A DNA stretch of 64,000 bases from Austropuccinia psidii (taxonomy: Eukaryota; Basidiomycota; Pucciniomycetes; Pucciniales; Sphaerophragmiaceae). Shown in pieces: positions 12,768 through 24,644 of this stretch (the stretch's first letter is position 1; every line of letters begins with the position of its first letter). The notes under the pieces were generated by a model. The model saw only the letters and a list, made by a program, of their open reading frames with translations, made no database searches and was not told the DNA's origin. The stretch covers positions 10,345,851 to 10,409,850 of the forward strand of contig JALGQZ010000014.1 of NCBI GenBank assembly GCA_023105745.1. The letters are read 5' to 3'. Made by a program: the position numbers and the translations under genes.

Positions 12768-13600
12768 ATGGATGTGCTATTTGGTCATAAACCAAATATA
12801 ACTCAAATTGAAGCTTTTGATTCACAGAAAGTGGAATCTGTCATTGATGTTGATCACGAAATTTATTAACTTTTACAGGTCATTAAGTTTCAAGAAAAAA
12901 ATTTTGTTGATTAATTATGAATATATTTTATATTTCAGAGTGCGCTTAGGCTTCAAAATATTGACATATTTCAGGATTTGAATATAGGTTCAGATAATTT
13001 GAGAGTTGGTTTCATTTGATCAGTTATTGAGTTCCATTTCAGCTAATTGATATATATAATCTTACAGCTTAATATATCTGATATTGATCCAGCGAAAAAT
13101 TAAAAAATGTCCTTGAATTTTAACTTGAATGACCAAAATAGGGGCTATAAAAAATCCATGATTTTTTACACCATCATATGATAGCTTATTAAAAACACAT
13201 AACAGAAGTTAGTTTAATAAGATTAATTTTTGGTATAAATGTCTCATTTTCTCTACTATTATATATTTCAGCTCTTGAAATGATTTAAAATACAAAATTA
13301 GAGTGGGATAAGGAAAAATGGGTGAAAAAGACATATGCACAGGCAAGTAAGTTGAACAAAAAAGATCAATAAATGAAATTCAAATAGAATTTTATAATGA
13401 AAAGAAAATGGAAGAATTTTTTTTGAAAAGAATAAATTACAATAGAAGATGGAATTTGATGAGACAAATAAGCTTATGAAAATGTTTTCTAGAAGAAGAA
13501 ATGGAAGAAAGAGGTAGAAATAGAAGGAAAATAACAGAAAATGGATCTCAAAATTTCAGAATTAAATTGAAAGTAAACCTTCATACAAAAACGAGAGAAT
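12768..13600 (+). pseudogene. Possible relic of a transposon-associated Myb/SANT-like ORF
   Basis: A 33-codon frame from ATG 12768 reads MDVLFGHKPNITQIEAFDSQ and stops at 12869. About 400 bases further, EWDKEKWVKKTYAQASKLNKK (13299 onward) is followed by a Lys/Glu-rich run broken by stops. The order of an F-G-x-K-P linker and a charged, Trp-containing coiled coil recalls the Myb/SANT-like DNA-binding proteins that accompany PIF/Harbinger transposases in rust fungi. The resemblance is weak and from memory. The frame is heavily decayed and no N-terminal SANT repeat was seen. Confidence 0.25.
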
Positions 13601-14486
13601 ATTGATATTGATAAATATTAATTAACCCCAAGTTTTTTTGTTAATGGAGAGTTCTATTTCTGTGCATAATTATTGGTGATCAAATTTGCAACATTGGAAA
13701 ACAATGAAAAATTTCACTAAAAAATTATTTTTTTTTGAAAAGATAATAGATTTTGTAGCTAAAGTGTTCAATCATTTATTAAGTATTGTTTCAGTTCCAA
13801 GTAAGAGTGTAAATTTCAAGTTTTTAATCAAAAATACAATTTATTTTGTGAAGTTAGCTTAAAAAACATAAGAAAAATTTGGTTTTCTTGAATTTTCCCT
13901 TGTCTAAAAGAAATTTCTCAAGAATTTCTTTTTAAAAAAAGAAATTATTCAAAACTTCAAATAGAAAAGAAAGTTTTCCTAAAGAAAAAAAAAACCTAAA
14001 ACAGTCTTGTTGTTGATTTTTCATAACCAGAAAAAAACGCAACTTATCAAATACCTATCATAAACTCAATATTTTTCAAAAAAAGATTATCCTTATTAAT
14101 TTTATCAATTCAAAATAAAGTTATTAGTTAATTTAAAAAAGAAAAAAAGCTTGAAATTTTTCATTTTTTTTCCATCAAATCATAACTAATTAATTTTGAA
14201 CTTTTCTAAGAATTGAGGAGTACTTGGTAAGCTTATCATTTATTTTATTATTTATTCTATTACTTTGAATTAGGTAGGTGACCCATTTTCTTATGAATAT
14301 TTTCTTTATAAGAACCAAATTTTTACTTTATAATCAATATCATACTTATTCTCAATCTCCACTTAATCATCCCTGTTAGCTTTGTTATAACTTTTAATTT
14401 TCAATTTCTTATCAGAAACAAAAATTTAACCTTAATAAGAATTAGAATTGAAACCATTTCCATTCCTCATCCATTTATTTATATAT
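13601..14486. other. AT-rich DNA without a gene
   Basis: Long A/T runs and no protein-like frame on either strand. No repeat ends were recognised. Confidence 0.5.
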
Positions 14487-15396
14487 GGGTGTTGGTAAAC
14501 CCATGCAAGCCCTTATGTGTTTTTACTAAAAAATTACATTTTTTTGCCATAAATTGGTAAAAACATGTCAGGGGTGTTTTTTAATTGAAATTTAGCTATT
14601 TGTGGCATCATTATGTTACTGTTGATGCCATCAATGGCACTGTTAAAACCGTTTATGGCATTTCACTGTCATTTTTTATGCCATTTATGGCACTGTTAAT
14701 GACATAAATGACATTTTTATGCTGTTGTTAATGCCATAAATGTCATTGTCATGCTGTTTTCGACACCATTCATGGCACTGTAAATAATTCCATAATTAGT
14801 ATAAATGTCACTGTTAATGCCATTAATGGCCTTTTTATGGAAATTTTGATTCCATTTATGGCATTATTATGTCATTTTCAATGCCATAATTAGAGTTTTA
14901 ACTTCAAATAATTCCATAAATTACATTTTTAATCATATTGATGTCATAAATGGAATTCTCGATTTAATTACAAACATGAACAAAAAAACATAAAAACAGG
15001 ACTTTTTGGACCTTCACTTGTTCCACCAATAGAAATACCCAAAATTATTGGTTTCTGGTGTTTAATTTTCAATATTGAACCCTTCATTTCTTCAAAAAAT
15101 GAAGGAATTTCATAAGTGGGAACATTTTTAATTAATTTCTTTAAAAAAATAGGCCATTTTTCCAAATTGGCCAAATCGAGAAATTGAGAAAAAAAAGAAA
15201 AAATTTGGGGATCTTCACATCCCATGTTGAAAAAAAAAATAAAAATTCTCAAAACTAGGCCTGAGCCATTTTTTTCAAAAAAATAGGCTATTTATGTGTT
15301 TTTACCATAAAATTACATATTTTGGCCTTAAATTGGTAAAAATATGTATGAGCTTATGTTGTTCTGCTAAAGGCTTACATGTGTTTACCAACACCC
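14487..15396. mobile_element. Non-autonomous foldback/MITE-like element with inner tandem repeats
   Basis: The ends form an imperfect terminal inverted repeat of about 26 bp. The left reads GGGTGTTGGTAAACCCATGC and the right, complemented, GGGTGTTGGTAAACACATGT. Inside, a direct repeat of about 55 bp (14515-14573 and 15295-15347, both with ATGTGTTTTTAC...AAATTGGTAAAAA) flanks the core. Between 14600 and 14960 many degenerate copies of a short unit with TGCCAT...ATGGCACTGTTA occur; GCCAT...ATGGC is itself palindromic. A 94-codon minus-strand frame (14968-15252) resembles no family I know. The flanks do not show a clear target duplication, so the superfamily is undetermined. Confidence 0.6.
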
Positions 15397-18300
15397 TTTA
15401 TTTTCTTTCTTTATTTATTTTATATATGACTATATTATTATTAAATTTGATGAAAAAAAGTCACTTTTTTAAATTGAATTTCAATTGATTTTGATTCAAT
15501 TTGGAGTTTTTATGAGAATTTTTACTAAAAAAATTAATTCCACTTTAACTCAAAATCAATTTGAAGTAATTTTAAATGATTTTTTATTTAAAATTACTAT
15601 TTTTATTTTCAATCAAAAATTAATAATAGTTTTTTTAATTATTTTTTTATTATATTTGAAAATAATAATGATTTATATTTTTATCATTTTAAAATTTTGT
15701 TATTAATTTCTCAAATAAGAATTTCTTTTAAGAATTACTAGTGATCATTTCATTTTAATTTCTTTGAGTCACTATAAAGTGGTAGAAATCATTGAGATTT
15801 TTCTCCCTTCAATCCAAAACAATCTACTCCACTATTAACACGTCCCTTAGAAATGAAAGGAATTATTTTAATAATAGCATTGTCATTCCTAAATAAGTTA
15901 CATTTCCATCATAATACCAGGATTAGTTCTTTTTCATCCAATACTTTCATAAGAAATGAAATGAATGACTATAATGATGGCATGGTTATCCCCAAACCAA
16001 TTTTGGTCCATTATCAGAATCTTTTGATTATTTAATAATTAAATTTCTTTTCCAATGAATGAAATCCATATTAAAATGGTGAGCCAATTTAAAATCCAAA
16101 AATATCAACCAAGTCTCATAAAACCTTTTTGATTTCACAATAAAAATAAGACTCATTAAATTAAGTATATCAGAATTTCTTGTTAAAAAAAGTCAAATTT
16201 AAAGAGGCTAAAGATTACTCAATAGTGAAAAAAAGAAAAAAAAAAGGTTCTCCAATCATGAATTAATGTTTCACATGCTAATGATAATAATTATCCATAT
16301 ATTTCAATTGATAAGTTTTGTTTCTTAAATTGACCAATAATAATTTTTCAAGAAAATTCACTCAATATTCTTTCTACAATATTACCAAAAAAAAAAAAGT
16401 CACAGTATCCAAAGATTTATATTATAATAAGTTTAAAAAAGATTAAAATTAACTCAATAAATGGAACTATTGAATTTTATTGTTTTACCAACAATAAATA
16501 TCTATGAATCAGTTAGCACCACCTTTCAAGAAGCTGAATATGAAATTTGATTTACTAATTTTAAAGTTAATTTAGATGTTTTAAATAATCCTGGTACTAT
16601 GAAAGTACTGTAGAAGACTTCAAAAAGCTCTTACAAAATTTCAAAACAATCGTCAGAATTTGTGAATTATGGATTAACTTAGAGTTTTTGTTTAAGGTTT
16701 TGAATTAACAATAAAATATTTAATTTAGGTAAGAGATTTTTAGAATTATTATTAAAAGAAGTTATAAAAAGTGTTTAAAATAAAAATAGTAAAGTTTAAA
16801 AAGGTTAAAATAGAATAAAAAGACAATTAAAGAAAAAATTAAAAAGTTTTTTAGTTTAAATTATTTAAATTTTATTCTAATTAAAAATCATTATTGACAG
16901 AGATCAAAATTATATATTAAAATCAATTTTTGTCAATAATCATGTATTTGCTACTTATCTAAAGAAATCAATAAATATATAAAAAAATCCTATTTCTTAA
17001 TTAAGAATTCTTAGATTTCTGAACATTTTGAAGTTAAAAGCTTGACCATTTAATTAGTTTTTCATTAATATCTGAAATTCTATTAGGCTGAATTATTTAT
17101 AATTTAAGAGAGTAACTTTCATTAAAAAGATCAAGCAATTAACTTCTTATTTGCAGAAATTAATCATGTGGAATAACGCAGCTAATAGCTCAATTAAAAA
17201 ACCTATCTACTTCCTGTTCATTTCACATCTAATTGCACATATTCCTCAATGATGACCGTTTCCCTGTAAATATACCAATTGCATGTTCTATATGGAAAAA
17301 TTCTCTGGAAGGACAAAGATTGAAGTTCTTGTTATAATAATTTTTGACTTATAGTACTTTATGTTCTGGAAAAGTCTTTTAAGAGATGAAATATTTTGAA
17401 TCTTAAAGGAAGTATTTATCTCAATAATAGAATTCTTTTGGGATTTTTGTTATCCTCCTTTGTCTTTAGACATTTAAAAAATTCTATGATTCATTTAAAC
17501 CCCAAATATAATTCTATTAAATTCTTGTTTATATCAAAAAGAAACTTAATAAAAACAAAATATTTTAATTATGATATGCCACAATCTATGAGTGTAATTA
17601 AAATCTGGAATAATTTCTTCTTATCCATACATATTTTCCATTCAAAATATTTTTCAAAATAATTTTTTGGTCATTTCAATAATGATATTAGTATTAAATT
17701 AGTAAATACAATACACCCTTGGAATACCCTTTGTTTAATGACACCCAAAAATCAAGTTTTGTTAATCAAATCAGGCCACTTGATAAGATGTCTCTTGATT
17801 TAATTAAGAAATGATATAATTAAGTAGTTATATAAAAAAAATTCTAATTGAATGAATACAAAAACAATACCTGTTTTTCTAATTATACATTTTTCCAATT
17901 TTATCCCAATCTTTCTGAAGAAATGGATAATTAAATTGGTGAGGATCCTTGTTTCAAGTGATCTCAATTTTGAAAAATTGGATTGTATTTAATAAAACTA
18001 ACTCATGTTGGAGTTGGAATATAAGATTTATGGAATAAATTACTTAATTTATCTTCTAATAAGCTTGTCAAGTCACAAAAGGTATATATATATATGATTA
18101 TTGATTGAAATATTTGGGGTCTTATATGACATACTTTTTGAATTGAAATTAATGAACATATTCCATAAAATTACAAAGTGAATTATACCTTGAAATGAAG
18201 TATTTGATTCAAGGAACTCAGGTCTTAAATTAATTATTTAACAATTTCTTTTTTATAGTTACTTAATTTATGATTTATTGAAGCTTTTGATATAATTAAA

Positions 18301-19077
18301 ATAATTGAAGATTGAGATTATTTGATCAAAATTGACTTAGCTGGAATGATTATTCCAAAAATTTGAATGAAAATTTAGGATTTATGTATCTAAAATATTG
18401 GGATTTTGTACCCAAAATAAAATAGATATTGAATTGTTAGATTGTTCAAAATAACATAGATTAAATTTGGGATTTGACCTGAAAGATTATATGGTTTTTG
18501 AATTTGGTAATTGGCAAATTTGAGATTACCTAATTTTGAAGTTTTTGTATATGAAAGGAATCATTTATTATAATTCTCAATTATTTTAAAAAATATTCAT
18601 TAGATTAAATATTAAAAATTCAAGCTCATTGTTGTTGCTCCTTTATTTAATATTAATTAAAATTATTTTAAGTATTTAATAATGGGGGTCAAATTAATCA
18701 TCTTATAACCCAAATTTTCTCAGTTGATTATTTTAAATGAAAAATTAAAAATACATGTAATTAATTTGGTCATTGGGACTTGAATTATTTATCAATTTAA
18801 CTAAATGTTTACTCAAAATTAAAAAGTCATTTTAAACAGATTTTTAATTGTTTTCAATTTTAGAGAAATAACTCAGAACTTTATTGAAAAAATTGAAAAT
18901 TTATCATAAAAAAACAGGAATGATTATTAAAATAATATGCAATAATCCTCTTCTTTACAGAAATAATTGAATTTGTATCTTCTTGAGCTTTTCATCTTTT
19001 AAATTTTGAGAAAAAATCATTCCTAAAGTACCATGTCAAAAACAAACTACAAGAAATATCCTCTTATCATGGGTTCT
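15397..19077. other. AT-rich intergenic DNA, no supported gene
   Basis: Frames up to 88 codons occur but have the Phe/Ile/Asn/Lys-rich composition expected of AT-rich non-coding DNA and no family signatures. I saw no LTR ends with target duplications. Decayed transposons may be present but unreadable by eye. Confidence 0.45.
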
Positions 19078-19082
19078 CAAAT

Positions 19083-20369
19083 TGTGAGCCTGTGAGATAT
19101 GTATGACATACCCATAAGGCCACAAATGAATTTTTTGTAAAGTGGATTTGGTCTTAGAAAGACTTATCAATAAATTTAAATCAAAGAATAACAAACAATA
19201 CATATAAGTTTATTTTGGATAAACAAAGTTATAGTTAATATGTCATTTTGGGCTTCTACAACAAAAATAACCCAGGGTAGACCCATAGGTGCTATAACCA
19301 AAATTGGATATTTCAAATGTTATTAAAAGATTTAAGAAGCTCAAATTAGAATTTAAAATTTGTAATATGTTTATAAAATTGTTAAATTTAAGCTTACATA
19401 AGATTAAATTTAAATTTGTATAAGGTTTATGCCAACTTACCCAGATTTTAGTTAAAGTTGAGGTGTTGTGTATATTTACATAATTGGCTAAGGATTTGAC
19501 ATACAGAATGTAAATACTCCATGAGCTCAATTAAAATTAATTTAATGCCATACTATGGCTTTAAATAAATAAAAGGGAAAAAGCACACAGAAATTGGGAA
19601 AAAGGAAAAAGGCCAAATACAGCTGTGGTACCCAACTTTTGGGATCTGTAAGGACTAAATTAATGTTTTACACCTGTATTGGAGGATTTTCAACCTTATT
19701 TAAGCTTTAATATAAGAATTTGATACAACCTTAAAGTTTAAACTGGCTTTGTCCCAATTTGTAAAGGTATTTCAAGCTGCCAAAGGTTAAATCCCAATAT
19801 GCAAGGTTGAAATCAAGGTTTTGGGAGCTTTAGAAGCTCAATTAAGATTAAATGTCTAAATTTACAAGTATCAAAACCTTATCAAAGATTAAGATTTGGT
19901 TTGTATTAGTATTTTATGTGGAAAAATAGCAATAAATTTGAGAATTCATTAGGAATTCAAATCTTAATGCATTTGCTTGAAGCTTTCACACAGATTACTA
20001 TTCAATGCTATCTGTGTATACATAAAATTTGATGTATATTTTGTAAACATATTCAATTTATAATTAGCATTGAAATTAATCTTTTTAATTATTCTTAAAC
20101 AAAATGAACATTTATTCAAAAATTAATTAAAGATTAAGTTGAAGAGATTTATGCTTGAAAATTCATTTTTAGATTTTTCACTTGATTAAATTGATCATAA
20201 ATAAGCTTATGTTATATTTAAGCTTAAAATAATTAACCAAAAAGAGGATTAAAGTTACTTGGAGTTAAGAATAACAATGGTAGCTTTAAATTGGAATAAA
20301 AATTAAGGTACCACAAGTTAAGAGCCTTATTTATAAGCATGGGTTTTCAGTTTTGAACTGAGCACGCCC
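19083..20369 (+). mobile_element. Family D solo LTR, left part (split by element A)
   Basis: Begins TGTGAGCCTGTGAGATATG at 19083. It is preceded by CAAAT (19078-19082), which recurs at 32933-32937 after the other half, so the pair is one solo LTR of about 2.17 kb. It aligns in reverse with 3619-5759. Element A is inserted at CGCCC (20365-20369). Confidence 0.85.
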
Positions 20370-21793
20370 TGTCAGCCTGTGACTCAAAACCAGAGCACAA
20401 GCATGACAGCCAAAATACCATAAACCAATGGTATAGCCAAGATACCACCAAAACATGGAGCTGAGCCAAATCAGCTCAAAATGTATCAAAAGGAAGAGGA
20501 AACTCACCTCTTCCTGAAAATATAAGTCCCATCACCATAGGACAAGGAATAACAAAGTTATTCCTGCTCAAAGTTATTGCTGAGCATAAACCTTAATTTT
20601 CACCTCTCATCTAAAATCTAGAAGGAGAGGCTTAACCCCACCAAATGGGTCTTCAAAATGAAGCTCTAAGACAGGGCTATCCAATGGTACCAGACAAACT
20701 GAGCTAGCACCAATATTACTGGAGTTATGGTCAATTTCAGGCCAAATAAGGGTGAACAAAAAATTCACCTCTCATCTAACTTCTACAGTTTTAGTGTGGG
20801 ATACCTAAAGTGGGGTATTTTTGGAAAGAGCACAATCAGGGCTATTTGATGGTGCCATCCATTTCCCCATAGCTCAACTAGAACAAAAGTTATGGGGCAA
20901 ACAAGCTCAATACAGCTTTTTGCCTAAAACATGCAAATGTACAAAAATCTTGTACATGGGATAACTTTGCCATATTTAATGAGGTACCATTGTGTAGAGC
21001 ACATACAGGGCTACACACTGAACCAATTTTGAGGTTGATATCTCAAGAATTGGAAAAGTTATGGCTGTTTTAAGGTCAAAATCCCACCTGCTGTCACATA
21101 CAGCCTTAGCATGGGATAATATCCCATAATCATGAATATGAGGTGTCAAATAGACAAAGAAGCATGTTTTTACTTCAATACCTCATATGTCAGTCAATAC
21201 TGGGGTCCCATACAGCTTCTGTACAGCATTCTACGCGTCATACACGTCAGAATCAGGCTGTGAGGTCCTCAGATGAAAATTTTCACCCTGTATTGGTGAA
21301 AACCGCCCAGATGTGGTTTCAAAACCACATCTGAGCCCAATACAGGGTATACAGGCTGTTTGCAAACCACAATCCTGTCCTGGAGAGTGAAAAATCTTCA
21401 CTTCCTCTACGTGGAAAGGTCTAGCAGCCTTTCCACCCCAATTTCAGGATAAAAGGAGGGCTTTCCACAGCCAAAATCATCTCCTCATCCTGCTCTTGAA
21501 TACCCTACATAGTAAACTGTCCAAAACAGTTTTACTCTTGGGTAATAAACAGGTATAATTATATATTTTAATTATTGTAACTCTTATTATAGTAACCCAA
21601 CTGGTAAGATTGCACCCTGGGTTCTCAGTAGCGCTCACCACCACTATAATCCAATAGTAGAACCCCTTAATTATCTTATAAATCATCTTAAACTTCCAAA
21701 ACCCTTATTTTAAATCAATTTTTCTACGTGTCACAGTCATAATTCTAGTTGTAAATACTTTTAGTACCACTTAAATATAGACTCAGCCTGACA
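20370..21793 (+). repeat. 5' LTR of element A
   Basis: Starts TGTCAGCCTGTGAC and ends CAGCCTGACA, an imperfect inverted repeat of TGTCAG/CTGACA. Followed directly by a primer-binding-site candidate. Lacks a 16-bp segment present in the 3' LTR. Confidence 0.93.
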
Positions 21794-21809
21794 TTTTGGG
21801 GGCCTGGCC
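21794..21809 (+). promoter_or_regulatory. Candidate primer-binding site of element A
   Basis: TTTTGGGGGCCTGGCC lies immediately after the 5' LTR. Element C has TTTGGGGGCCTGGCC at the same place, although the LTRs of A and C are otherwise unlike. TGG complements the CCA end of tRNAs, so TGGGGGCCTGGCC is the likely core. I cannot name the tRNA. Confidence 0.55.
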
Positions 21810-22698
21810 ATGTTTTTAACTTATTTTGGACCTTTACAAGTAAGTTTTTTCTCTTTTTATCATTTATTGACACCTGTTTTACCTTTTTTAGGCGTCATTT
21901 TCTTTATAAATATATATTTTATATTTTTTTTTTAATTTTTCAAATAAATACTCATATATTATAGAGTATCTGTCACGTGGCTAATAACCACAAGACTAGT
22001 ATTTTGGCGTGTTTTGTATATAAAAACACTTTAAGCCACCAATACAGTCTTAATTCTTAAGTGAATTAAGACAGCTCATACTGATAAACCAACAGTTGAG
22101 GCGTGTTTGGGCACATTGTTAACTCAATTACCCTGTAATACACCATCTTTGACAGATTATACTTGCTAAATACAAGTACTCTGTGAGATATTGGTATACA
22201 AACAGTATACCACATATCAGTAAGCTGTATTTTTTGACGTGGAATTGTTAATTCAATTACATTGTCATAATACAAGGGCATATTGTAATAATATACAAGC
22301 CCAGAGGCCGTTCTTAGACATGCAAAACCAGCCTTTTAAGAAGTCTTAACTGACATAAGTACTCTTTTTCCTGTTTGATTCAGTGGAAGGAAATTTCATA
22401 CCACTTGAGACCCAGTCACACCCTCAGAACCAGAGGGCAGCAAGGGAAAAGGAAAAAGACTTAGTGAAGGCCTCATTACAGCCAAGAAGTGGACACCAAT
22501 AGCCACTCAGAGGAGTAGAAAACCACGAAACTCTGCTTCTATACAAGGTAAACCAACCTTAACCACTTGTATAGGAAAGATTACAATTATTAACCCAGTT
22601 GTAACTTCCAAAGGCAAACTTCCCAAGTCAGCAGAAAATAAATTTGTACAAGGCACAGTCAAAGGTAAATACCCTAAGAACATAAAGTTTTTGACTGC
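21810..22698 (+). other. Leader of element A
   Basis: Non-coding leader between the primer-binding site and ORF-x. TTTGATTCAG at about 22374-22383, followed by a purine-rich, coding-like stretch and AAG/GTAAAC near 22548, suggests a short spliced exon, as in element C. The start codon for ORF-x is not evident. Confidence 0.4.
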
Positions 22699-23433
22699 TT
22701 GCAAACACTGATATGTCCCCTGCATACCTCAGAGATCTTGGCTTCCAAAGGAACCAGCCAGAGGACAGAGAAGGATTGTCCAGAACCAGAAGACCTGGAA
22801 GAGGACACCTTTGACACAGTGGTGGATGGCAAAAGAATGAGGGAGATAATATCAACCTTTCCATTCACACTCCAATTCAACAGAAACCTCAAACCAGAGG
22901 ACTGGAAGGATATGGATCAAGTTCTTCAGATCCACCAACTCCTCAAAGACTTATTTCAATGGAGCATAAACAACAAGAGGTTCAACCTAGCAACTCACTG
23001 GGCAGAACTTGGATCAAGTTGCCAGAAGATCTGTCTCAGAGAGATAGACTTCAAAGACCTTATGGAAATCACCAAAGGTTAGAATCCTACCAGGCAACAC
23101 AGACTCCTGGAGGCAAGGGCACAGAGGATAAGGGAGAATCAAGCCACTATCCAAGCCATAGAAGAACAGTTAACCCAGACAGGGCCTACTCAGATTCCTT
23201 CAGGTTCACAAGGAGCAGGCCAAATCAGCTCTCCAGTGGCTTCACACCATTCAGAAACCAGCAGATCAGTGGCCAAGAGTCACCATTCTTCACAATTCCA
23301 GGAAGTTTCCAAGAGAAGACAAGGGAACAAGGGCAAGAACAAAACCTCTTTCAACCAGAGGAGGAAAGAGTCAGATCCCATGATCCAGAAGCTGTTAGAT
23401 TTGGTAAAAGAAGTACACAAGAACCAGAAGTAG
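22699..23433 (+). pseudogene. ORF-x of element A, frame overlapping the start of gag
   Basis: This frame is open from about 22699 to 23433 except for one TAG at 23080. It overlaps the gag frame (from 22959) for 475 nt in the +1 register relative to gag. The product looks like real protein: LKPEDWKDMDQVLQIHQLL, then NLATHWAELGSSCQKICL, then ITKG-stop-NPTRQ and a Lys-rich tail. Element C has a homologue in the same relative frame with KDKDWEMLPQIHQ and SNGWNPLSS, so TAG probably replaced TGG (Trp) of a GWNP motif. Function is unknown; an accessory or alternative Gag protein is possible. The first ATG in frame is about 22834; the true start may be in a spliced leader exon. Confidence 0.6.
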
Positions 23434-24644
23434 TTGTAAACCACTCTAGAATCAGTAGTCCTAGTAATAGAAACATTACCGCCACTCAGACTGAAAATAA
23501 CATTGTCACATCTGAGAGTAACATCAACAGTGATACACTGTGGTTACAAATGTCCCAATATGCTGAACAATCTGCAAAGCAGTTTGCAGAAATTAAAGCT
23601 AGCCAAGAGAGGATGAGACAAACTCAAACCTCCTTGGAACAAATAGTTAAAAATCTTCAAGAAGGATATGCTCAACTGAGAAAAGCCTCTGAAGAAAGCA
23701 ACAAAAGACTGAATATAGTCTTTGAAGAACAACACCACAGCACAAGGGACAGGGAGTGTCTGGATCAAGACATTAACAAATTGTTTAATGCCTATCATAG
23801 CTTGAAGCCCCAACAACAAGGCGAAGCTATGGAGAATCCATATCAACCAGATGACATCAAACCAGATGCCATGTTGTTGAATAAGGCAAGATCTCCATCA
23901 CAATACCAGGATGGAGATGGCATGTCTTATTCAGAGAAGGAAGCCTTGAAACAGCTTCCCGAGGCCTCAAACTGGCCCAAATTCTCTGGATCAGGAGAAT
24001 ATGATCATATGGAACTCATAGATTATATTGATGGACTCTTCATTGATGTACCAAGCATACCAGAATACTGGATTACTGCTAGATTGAATACTGCATTTAA
24101 AGGTCATGCAAGTATATGGTACACAGAAATGAAAGAAATCCATGGCCGAAGAAACTGGCCATGGTGGAAGAGTCAAATCATCCAAAAGTACAGTAATGGA
24201 ACTTGGATATGGAAAAAGACCATGTCATTTGACAATGAAAGATACTCTGTGGACAAAGATCCATATGAGTGGTGTCTTAGACAGTCTAAAAGACTTGAAG
24301 CCATTGATCCTCAGATGAACATCCAAATGAGGAATCACAAACTTCTGACACAACTGCCAGGAGAACTAGAGCATGCAGTAAAATGCAGGTGCAACCAGAA
24401 TTGCACTCTAGATGACATAGACAACACCTTACAAGACATAAGGAAGAGGACTAATATAGGGAAATTCACCCTATATAGAAGCAGCAGTTTCAAAGAGAAA
24501 CAACCAGTCAGGGTAGAGTTTAAGGACAAACCCAGAGAAAGAGTGGCAGGAGTGGCTAAGAAGAATAATTCTTGCCCAATTGTGGTTCAACAGACCATTA
24601 TGCCAACAACTGTCCAAAGGCAAAGAAGAAAGTCTATGCCATAG
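22959..24644 (+). pseudogene. Gag of element A, ending in a frameshifted zinc knuckle
   Basis: 561 codons from ATG 22959; the frame is also open for some codons upstream. The N-terminal 190 or so residues are Ser/Gln/Arg-rich and low in complexity. A predicted coiled coil follows (QMSQYAEQSAKQFAEIKAS...), then the capsid-like core (WPKFSGSGEYDHMELIDYI, WYTEMKEIHGRRNWPWW, DPYEWCLRQSKRL). It should package element RNA in the cytoplasm. At 24571-24580 one base is missing: TGC CC is followed in the next frame by AAT TGT GGT...CAT...TGT, a CX2CX4HX4C knuckle. The frame therefore ends early and Pol appears as a separate frame. Before this deletion gag-pol was one frame. Confidence 0.85.

Noticed and set aside
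14968..15252. 94-codon minus-strand frame inside the foldback element
   Set aside because: AT-rich composition and no known domain; not called as a gene.
23080..23082. Stop-codon readthrough at the TAG in ORF-x of element A
   Set aside because: The equivalent codon in element C is TGG, so a simple nonsense mutation is the more likely cause.
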